In this document: positions 52,542-61,500 of the stretch, piece by piece
Numbering within the stretch: position 1 is the stretch's first letter
How the letters are laid out: each line of letters starts with the position of its first letter
Origin: CAYLPJ01 sp964385465
GTDB lineage: Bacteria > Planctomycetota > Phycisphaerae > SM23-33
NCBI GenBank assembly: GCA_964385465.1
Contig: CAYLPJ010000033.1
Coordinates: forward strand, 1 to 64,000
DNA length: 64,000 nt
Direction of reading: 5' to 3'
Made by a program: the position numbers and the translations under genes
Notes under the pieces: generated by a model
Seen by the model: only the letters and a program-made list of their open reading frames with translations
The model's database searches: none
Told to the model about the DNA's origin: nothing

Positions 52542-55500
52542 ATGGTACCCCGAACGGAATTGCTGCGCGTTCACCCGGAATTCGAGGCTCTTGAGCAGCG
52601 GCTTCTTCTCTCGACCGGACAGGTGATCGCTCCCCCGGCGTCGTACGACATCGAGTTCTCCCTCGATATCGGCTCGGACTGCGAGCTCAGCGACCCGCAG
52701 GTCGACGGCGACGAGGGCTTCGACCCCGGCGACTTCTACGTCTGGAAGGGCCCCGACGTCGATGCCGCCAACGGCGGGCGCGACGGGCTGCGCGACGACG
52801 GGTTCGCCCTCGGCACGGATATCTGGCCCGACCCCCCGGACTTGTTCGGAACCACCACCGTGCCGATCAGCAGCGGCGGCATCGAGAACTACCCCCGCTA
52901 CCTCGACGCCGATGGGCAGGACACGCTGACGACGTGGCTGGGCGAGTACATCCCCCGGGACTTCCCGCTGGATACGCCGCTGGAGGAAGCCCAACTCCAG
53001 GAGAACCTCGTCTACGGGCCCGAAAACCTCCTGATCTCCTACGACGACGACGGCGACCCAGGCTGGCCGGACCTGGACATCCCAACCAGCGTGCCGTCGC
53101 CCGGGGGGGCGCTCTACGGCTCGACAGCCGGCGCCGACGAGGCCCTGGCGCTCACTGTCAACGCCGGCCCCGGCTCGGCGACCCTTGCCTCGCTGGCCCC
53201 GTTCGCCTCCGAGACCGACCTGCACGCCAGCCTGGCGCCCAACCCCGACACGGACGAGGGCGAGGACGACGACGTGGACTCCCTCGACGCCGTCCCCGGC
53301 GATCCCGAGGGCTACGTCTACTTCAGCGTGGACCACGAGGCCAACGGGGGCAAGGACCCCGGAACGATCTACGCCGTGGACTCCTACAACCCGGGCACCA
53401 CGATTCCGATCATCGCCGCCGATACCCATCTGGGGCTCAGCCCCGGCACCGACATCGACGCGTTCGAGTTCGTCTGGCTCGAGGTGCAGCCGCTCCCGAC
53501 CGGCGGGCCGACCCCGCCGCAGGCAAACCGCATCCTGGCCCTGCTGTTCAGCGTCGACGGCGACGACCCGCTGACCGCCAACGTGGACGAATCCGGCGGC
53601 CTCGATCCGCGGGCCCTGTACGCGTCCCATATGGACGGCATCCACTTCGAGTATCTCCCCGGCGCGGACCTCGGCGACGACGTCGACGCCCTCGCCGCCT
53701 GGTCGGATGCCTTCGACGCGCCCGAACTCAAGTGGGACCAGCCGCCCACGCCCGTCTACTACGGGTGGAACCAGGAATCGACGTTCTCCACGGAGCCGGG
53801 ATCCAGCTTCATCGTCGACGACTGGGTCTGCGAAGGAGCCGAGCCGGTCACCGAGATCACCTGGTGGGGCTCGTACCTCGGCTGGATGCAGCCGACGCCG
53901 CCGCCGGATGCGCCGATGTCCTTCCACCTGGAGATCTACGAGGACATGGGCGAGGGGGGACCCGGCAGCAGCCCGGTCTGGATGGAGGACACCGGCGGGG
54001 CGGTCGAGGTCGAGTACGTCGGGGCCGACTACGACCCCCGAACCGGGCTCTACGAGACGTGCTTCGAGTTCTCCTACGAACTGGGCGAACCGTTCTGGCA
54101 GGCCGACGCCGGGCCGGCGACCTGGTGGCTGGGCATCGGTGCCGCCTACGAGGTGCCCCCGCAGTACGCCTGGGGCTGGAAGACGCTGCCCAACGACGGC
54201 CGAACCGAGTGGGCCTACGACATGGGCACCGGCATGCAGCTCGAATGGGACGGCATGGGCTGGGACGTGGCCTTCGAGCTGGCCGGCCAGGCCGACACCG
54301 GCGGCGAGCCCAAGCACGTCCAGCCGTTTGACCGGCACGAAGGCGCCCAGCCGTCCTATGCGTGGGAAGAGCCCGGGGACCCCGAGCCGGTCTACCGCTA
54401 CATCCAGGCCGCCGACGACTGGGTCTGCCAGGGCGGGGACGTCACGGAGCTCGTCTGGTGGGGCACCTACGAGAACAACGAGCGCTCTGACGGGCTCGAC
54501 GGGTTCATGGTCGAGTTCTACCAGACCCATGCGGGCGGGACCTACGAGCTGCCCGGTGCGTACCTCGACTACCGATACCTGACCATGGGCGACATCAGCG
54601 AGCTGCCCACCGGCGTGCAGAACGTCGACGGCGAGGACGTGTACTTCTACTTCGCCGATCTCGCCGAGCCCTTCCAGCAGACCGCCGGAGAGACCTACTG
54701 GCTGTCGATCACCGCCCAACCCCTCATCCCGGACATGCCCGAACGCTGGCAGTGGCAGGAGGCGGACAACGCCGCGGGGGCCATCCTCAACGCCGCGGCC
54801 GGCCGGGACGACGTCGTCGACTGGGCGACGATCTGGGAAAACGACGAGCCCCACAACCTCGCCTTCGAGGTCCACTCCGCTTCCGAGCCGCAGGAGCCGA
54901 CAGTCAAGTGGTCCCAGCCGCCGGCGGCAAACCCCGGCGAGTTCGTCGCCTGGGATGAGCAGAGCATTTACGGCGGTTACCAGGTCGTCGCCGACGACTG
55001 GATCTGCAATTCGGACCTGCCCGTCACCGACATCCACTGGTGGGGGTCGTTCGAGGGCTGGGACGACATGGCCCTGCCCCCCGAGCCGCCTTCCGCCTTC
55101 CACTTCGCCATCTGGACCAACGCCGAGCCCGGCGGCGGACCGCCCTTCAGCCACCCCGACCAGGTCGTCTGGGAGCACACCTGCACGGACTGGACGGCCC
55201 AATTCGTCGGCTTCGAGTACGACCCCCGCGACGGCCTGGTCGACGAGGCGATGTTCTACTTCGAGCAGGACCTGCCCCAACCGTTCTTCCAGGACCCCGG
55301 GGAGAACATCTACTGGCTGAGCATCGCGGCCATGTACGACGACCCGCAGAACGTCAGCAACCCCTGGGGCTGGGCGACGACCACGCACGAGGCGGACTCG
55401 CCGCTGGAAGACGCCAACATCGTCTGGGCGCCCGTCATCCCCGAGGTCGGCGGCGACCCGTGGATGGAAGGCGGCGTGGTCGAGTGGGAGGGCGTCTCCT

Positions 55501-58500
55501 TCGACACCGCCTTCCAACTCACCACCGGTGAGGTCGGCCAGACGTTCGACTTCGATTTCGGCGACGCCCCGGACGGCTCCGGCGCGAACTTCCCGACGCT
55601 CCTGGCCGGCGACGGCGCCCGCCACGACCTGCGCCCCGGCGGGCCCTACATGAGCTTCGATGACATCCCGCCCGACGCCGAGCCCGACGGGTGGCAGAGC
55701 TGGGACGCCCTCGGCGACGACAACCACGACGTCTGGGACGAGGACGGCGTGCTCCTGCCCGAAATGTACCGCGGTCAGACCGGCACGGTCACCGTGGCCG
55801 CCCGGCCGGGATTGTCCACCGGCTTCCTCTACCTCGATGCCTGGATCGACTGGAACGGCGACCTGGACTGGGACGACCCGGGCGAGAAGGTCCACAGCAC
55901 GCTCGACGGGCCCATCGGTGCCGGCGATTACAGCTTCGACGTCGCCGTCCCGCCCGACGCGCTCAGCGAGTCCGTCTTCAGCCGCTTCCGCATCCACAGC
56001 GAACCCGAGGATGTGGGGAGCATGGAGCTGGCGCCGGCCGGCGAGGCGCCCAACGGCGAGGTGGAGGACCACCAGGTCTTCCTCAGCGACCCGTTCGTCG
56101 AGATCGACCATTTCCTGTACTCGCGGGCGAGCCTCACCCTGGGCCTGCCCGGCGGGGGAACAGAGTTGGTCCGGATGGTCGGGCCCTCGCGGATGGACGT
56201 GGAGTTCGACGGCGACGAGGGCGTGGCCTATGACGACGACGGCGACGGGCTGGACGAGGTCGTCGCCCGGCTGACGTCGATGGATTTCTACGGCAATTCC
56301 TCGCTGGGGCCGGTCCACCTGACGCTCAACGAGGAACACGTCTCTCTCGGCGAGATCGAGGAGCAGGTCAACAACGCCCCCGGCATGCTGGACATCCCGC
56401 CTTTCGGCGTCGGCCAGGCCGACAGCTTCTTCGATGTCTTCTACCAGATCGATATCGGCGGGACGGTCCTGCACAACGAGGTCCCCGCTCGCATCAGCAC
56501 CGCGATCACCTCCAAGCCGCCGGCCGACGACGAGACGTACGCCGACCTCGACGGTCTGGACATCCCCCTGTACGACGAAGACGGCAACCCCTCGGGGCTC
56601 TCGCTGGCCGGGGAGACCTACACGCCGCATCCGTCTTCCGAGCAGGACCTCTTCCCGAACACCAGGGCGGCCGTGCAGATCACCTGGCCGGACGACACCA
56701 CCGAGCGGATCGGCCTGGGAGGCACGAGCGAGTGGCGCGTCCGCGTCGGGACGGCGGGGGAGGCCGCCGACGCCGACGCCGACGGGCTCGACGAGGTCCT
56801 TGCCGAGATCGTCGGACTGGGCCTGGCCGGCATCGGCTCGACCGGGCCGGTGACGGTGACGCTGAACCCCGCGTTCCTTTCGGCCGGCGAGATGGAGGAG
56901 CAGGTCAACGCCGTCGCGGGCACGCTGGACGTCCCGCCGTTCTCGACCGGGCACGTGGACAGCTTCTTCGACGTCTTCTTCGAGATCGAGGTGCCCGACG
57001 TCGGGACGCTGCACAACATCGACCCGCTGCTCCTGGAGACCGTGCTGCACCACAAGCCCCCGCTGGACGGCGAGACGTACGCCGTCGTCGGCGGGCCGGT
57101 GGAATTGTACGATGAAAGCGGCACGGCGACGGACGTGTGGGTCTCCGGGGGAGACTACGCGCCCGACCCCGTCGACTACGGCGACGCGCCGGATGCCTAC
57201 CCCACGCTGCTGGCACAGAACGGCGCCCGCCACCACATCGTGCCCGGCTTCGCCCTCGGCTCGCTGGCCGATCGCGAGCCCGACGGCCAGCCCGAGCCCC
57301 TCGCCCTCGGCGACGACAACCTCGACGGCGCCGACGACGAGGACGGCGTGGTCTTCACCTCGCCCATCCTCCCCGGCCAGATCGCCACGTTCGACGTTTC
57401 CCTGACCAATCTCGACGGACGCGACGCCTTCCTTGACGTGTGGATCGACATCGACCGCAACAACTCCTGGGCCGAGCCCGCCGACCACGTGCTGATCAGC
57501 GAGCCGCTCGTCGACGGCGTGAACCACCTGACCGTGCCGATTCCCCCCTCGGCCAACCCGGGCGAGACGTTCGCGCGCTTCCGCCTCAGTTCGACCGGCG
57601 ACCTGCCGCCCGACGGCCCCGCCGAGGACGGCGAGGTCGAGGACTACGCCGTCGGCATCGCGATGGACTACGGCGACGCCCCCGAGCAGGGCTGGGGCTA
57701 CCCGACCACGTGGGCCCGCAACGGCGCCCGCCACGCGACGATCGGCCCGTGGCTGGGCGAGCTGCGCGACGCCGACGCCGACGGCCAGCCCAACCCCGAC
57801 GCCAGCGGCGACGACGCCGACCCCGACGGCGACGACGAGGACGGCGTGGTCATCCCCGGCCTCCAGCAGGGCCGGCCGGATACGATCCGCGTCACCGTCT
57901 CCGGCGGCGGCGGGCAGGTCTACGCGTGGATCGACTACGACGGCGACGGCGTGTGGGGATCGACCGCCGAAGAGCAGGTCTTCTCCGGCTACATGGGCGA
58001 CGGCACGCACGGGTTCACCGTCACGCCCCCGTCCGGGTCGGTCACGGGGCAGACGTTCGCCCGCGTGCGGATCGTCTCGCAGGGCGTCGTTGGCCCCGAC
58101 GGCCCGGCCGACAGCGGCGAGGTCGAGGACTACCCCGTCAGCATCGAGCCTGCCGGACAGGGCCTGGACTACGGCGATGCACCGGACGGCAGCGTCGGAA
58201 GCGGCTACGGCTACCCGACGGTCTTCGCCGACGACGGCGCGCGGCACGTGATCGGCGGGCCGTGGCTGGGCGACGACAACGACGCCCCGGACATCGAGCC
58301 GGACGGCCAGCCGGACATCGGCGCCTACGGCGACGACGCCGACATCACCCAGGCCATCGCCAACGACGACGAGGACGGCGTATCCATCCCCGCCGAGATG
58401 CTCGGGGCGCCCGTGGAGGTGACCGTCCAGGTCAACAGCCTCGACGGCTCCGGCGGCGTGGTGGAGGCCTGGATCGATTGGGACCACAGCGGCTCCTGGG

Positions 58501-61500
58501 AGCCCGACGAGCAGATCTTCTCCGGACCGCTGGCCAACGGGCAGCATACCTTCCCGGGCCATCCCACCGCGGACGTCGTCGGCGGGCTGACGTACGCCCG
58601 CGTCCGCATCAGCTCCGCCGGCGGCCTGGCCCCGACCGGCGAGGCCGCCGACGGCGAGGTCGAAGACCACCTCGTCTTCCTCCACGAGTTGCCCGCCGAC
58701 GCCAAGTGGGCCCAGTGGCCCGACCTGACGACCAACGGCATCGACGTGAACCTCTCCAACCGCGTCCTGGCCGACGACTTCGAGTGCCGGGAGACCAGCC
58801 TGCTGACCGACGTGCACCTGTGGGGGTCGTGGCTGGGCGACCAGGTGGGCGAGATCCTCGGCGTCACGCTGAAAGTCTACGAGGACGACCCCGTCGGGCC
58901 CGGGGGGGTCAATCCGGACAATGAATACTCCATGCCCGGCGAATGGCTCTGGACGGGCCTGTTCACCAACGTCGAGATGCATCCCTACTTCACGCTGCCC
59001 GGCGAGGGCGAGTACTGGTGGGACCCCCGGACGGGAGAGCTCCTGCCCGACGCCGACAACACGGTCTGGCAACTCGATATCGACATCGACCCGGCCGAGG
59101 CGTTCCGCCAGACCGGCACGCCCGAGAGCCCGAAGATCTACTGGCTGAAGGCCACCGTCGAGACCGAGCTGGGGCAGTTCGGCTGGAAGACCCGCCGCTG
59201 GCCCGACCACTACATGGACGATGCCGTGTGGGACGACCCGGCCGCGGGGCAGTGGCAGGAGATGCGCTACCCGGCCGGTCACCCGTACCACGGCCTGGAG
59301 AACGACTCGCTGGACCTGGCGTTCCTGCTGACGTTCGACGAGGCTCCGGACCCGGACTTCGGCGACGCGCCGGAGGACGGGACGCTCTACCCGACGACGC
59401 TGGCGCGCAACGGCGCGCGGCACGCCGTGGTGCCCGGCTACCACATGGGCGGCCTGATCGACGCCGAGCCGGACGGCCAGCCGTCCGCCGACGCCCTCGG
59501 CGACGACAACAACCCCTCGACCGCCGACGACGAGGACGGCGTGACCATCCCCGTACTGACGGCCGGGAACGCCGCGGACATCCAGATCGCCGTGACCGAC
59601 GTGCCCGGCATGGGCGGGTTCCTCAACGCCTGGATCGACTTCAACGCCGACGGGGACTGGGACGAGGCCAACGAGCAGGTCCTGGTCAATGCCCTGCCCG
59701 GCACGGGGCCGTACACGATCCAGGTCCCCGGCGGGGCCGCCGTGGGCGACACCTACGCCCGCGTCCGCCTCTCGACGGTTCGCGGCCCGGGCTACGACGG
59801 GGCGGCCCCGGACGGCGAGGTCGAGGACTACCTCGTCACGATCGAGGAACCCACGCCCGCCGACGATCTCGGCGACGCCCCCGACAGCACGAACCACCTC
59901 GGCGCGTCGATGAACGCGTACCCCGGCACGACGGCCAGCTTCCCGACCGCCTACTACGTGACCTCCCCGGACTCGGTGGGTCCGATCCACTGGGACGCGC
60001 GGGACACCGCCTTCCTCGGCGTGAACGTGACCGGCGAGCAGATGGCGGACATGGGCCTGGACGAGGACCCGCGGAACAACATCGAGCCGGTGGGCAACGT
60101 GCCCGATCTCGACGGTGCGGACGACGGCGTGGGCCCCGGCTTGATCTCGTTGACGCACGGCGAGATGAACACGTTCGATTTCCGCGCCACGTTCGTCTCC
60201 CCGGCCCAGGGGTACGTCAACGTCTGGTTCGACTTCAACCGCGACGGCGACTGGAATGACGTCATGCCCAACGGCGCCGCGGAATGGGCCGTGCAGAACA
60301 AGGCCGTCGGGGCGATGTCGCCGGGCACGTTCACCTTTGCCACCGACCCGTTCATGGCCTGGCACCCGGGGCCCGAGGTGGACCCGCTGTGGATGCGTAT
60401 CACGCTGGGCGACAGGGAACTGGCCCCCGGCGAGAACGCCCCCCTCGAAGGCGGCGCCGGGCCCTACGACGGGTACGCCTTCGGTGAAACGGAGGACTAC
60501 ATCCTCACCGACTACGACCAGCGGCTCTACGACTTCGGCGACGCGCCCGACACCGCCGGGACCGTCGGCTACCCGACGCTGCTGGCCAACAATGGGGCGA
60601 GGCACGTGCTGGGCAGCGGGCTGATGCTCGGGGCGACCGTCGACGCCGAGTTCGACGGCCGGCCCACGGCGAACGCCGACGGCGACGACCTGGCCGGCCC
60701 CGCCGCCGACGACGAGGACGGCGTGGAGTTCCTCACGCCGCTCTATCCCGGGCGCGAGGCACGCGTGAAGGTCACGCTCTCGCAGGACGCCCTGCTGAGC
60801 GCCTGGACCGACTTCGACGCCGACCAGACCTGGGGCGCCGGCGAGCAGGTCTTCGCCGACTTGCCCCTGATGGCCGGGGTGCACGTGCTGAACTTCCACG
60901 TCCCGGCCGGCGCGGTCTACGGCGATACGTACGCCCGCTTCCGTGTCAGCACCGAGCCGGGCCTGCCTCCCGCGGGCGTCGCGGCCGACGGCGAGGTAGA
61001 AGACTACCGCGTGTACCTCGAGCCGGAGCCGACGGACGTCAAGTGGGAGCAGGGCCCCGTCCCGGCCCAACCGGACAATGTCTTCTACGGCTGGAACGAG
61101 CCGAGCATCTACGGCGGCCAGGTCGGCTACGACCACATCGCCGCCGACGACTGGGTCTGCACGGACGGCCAGCCCGTCACCGGCGCGCGGTGGTGGGGCT
61201 CCTTCCTCGGCTGGACCGAGCCGGCCCTCGACGCCCCCGATCTCGTGCTGCCCGACAGCTACCACCTGGCCATCTGGACCGACGATCCCGACGGCTCGGG
61301 CGAAGGCTTCAGCACGCCGGACACCGTCGTGTGGGAGTACATGGCCGCCGACGTCTCCGCCGAGTTCGTCGGCTGGGACTACGACCCCCGTAACGGCAGC
61401 TACGAGGCCTGCTTCCTCTTCGAGGCCGACGTGCCGATCGAGCAGTGGTTCTGGCAGGACGAGGCCGACAGCGCGGGCATCTACTGGCTGAGCGTGGCCG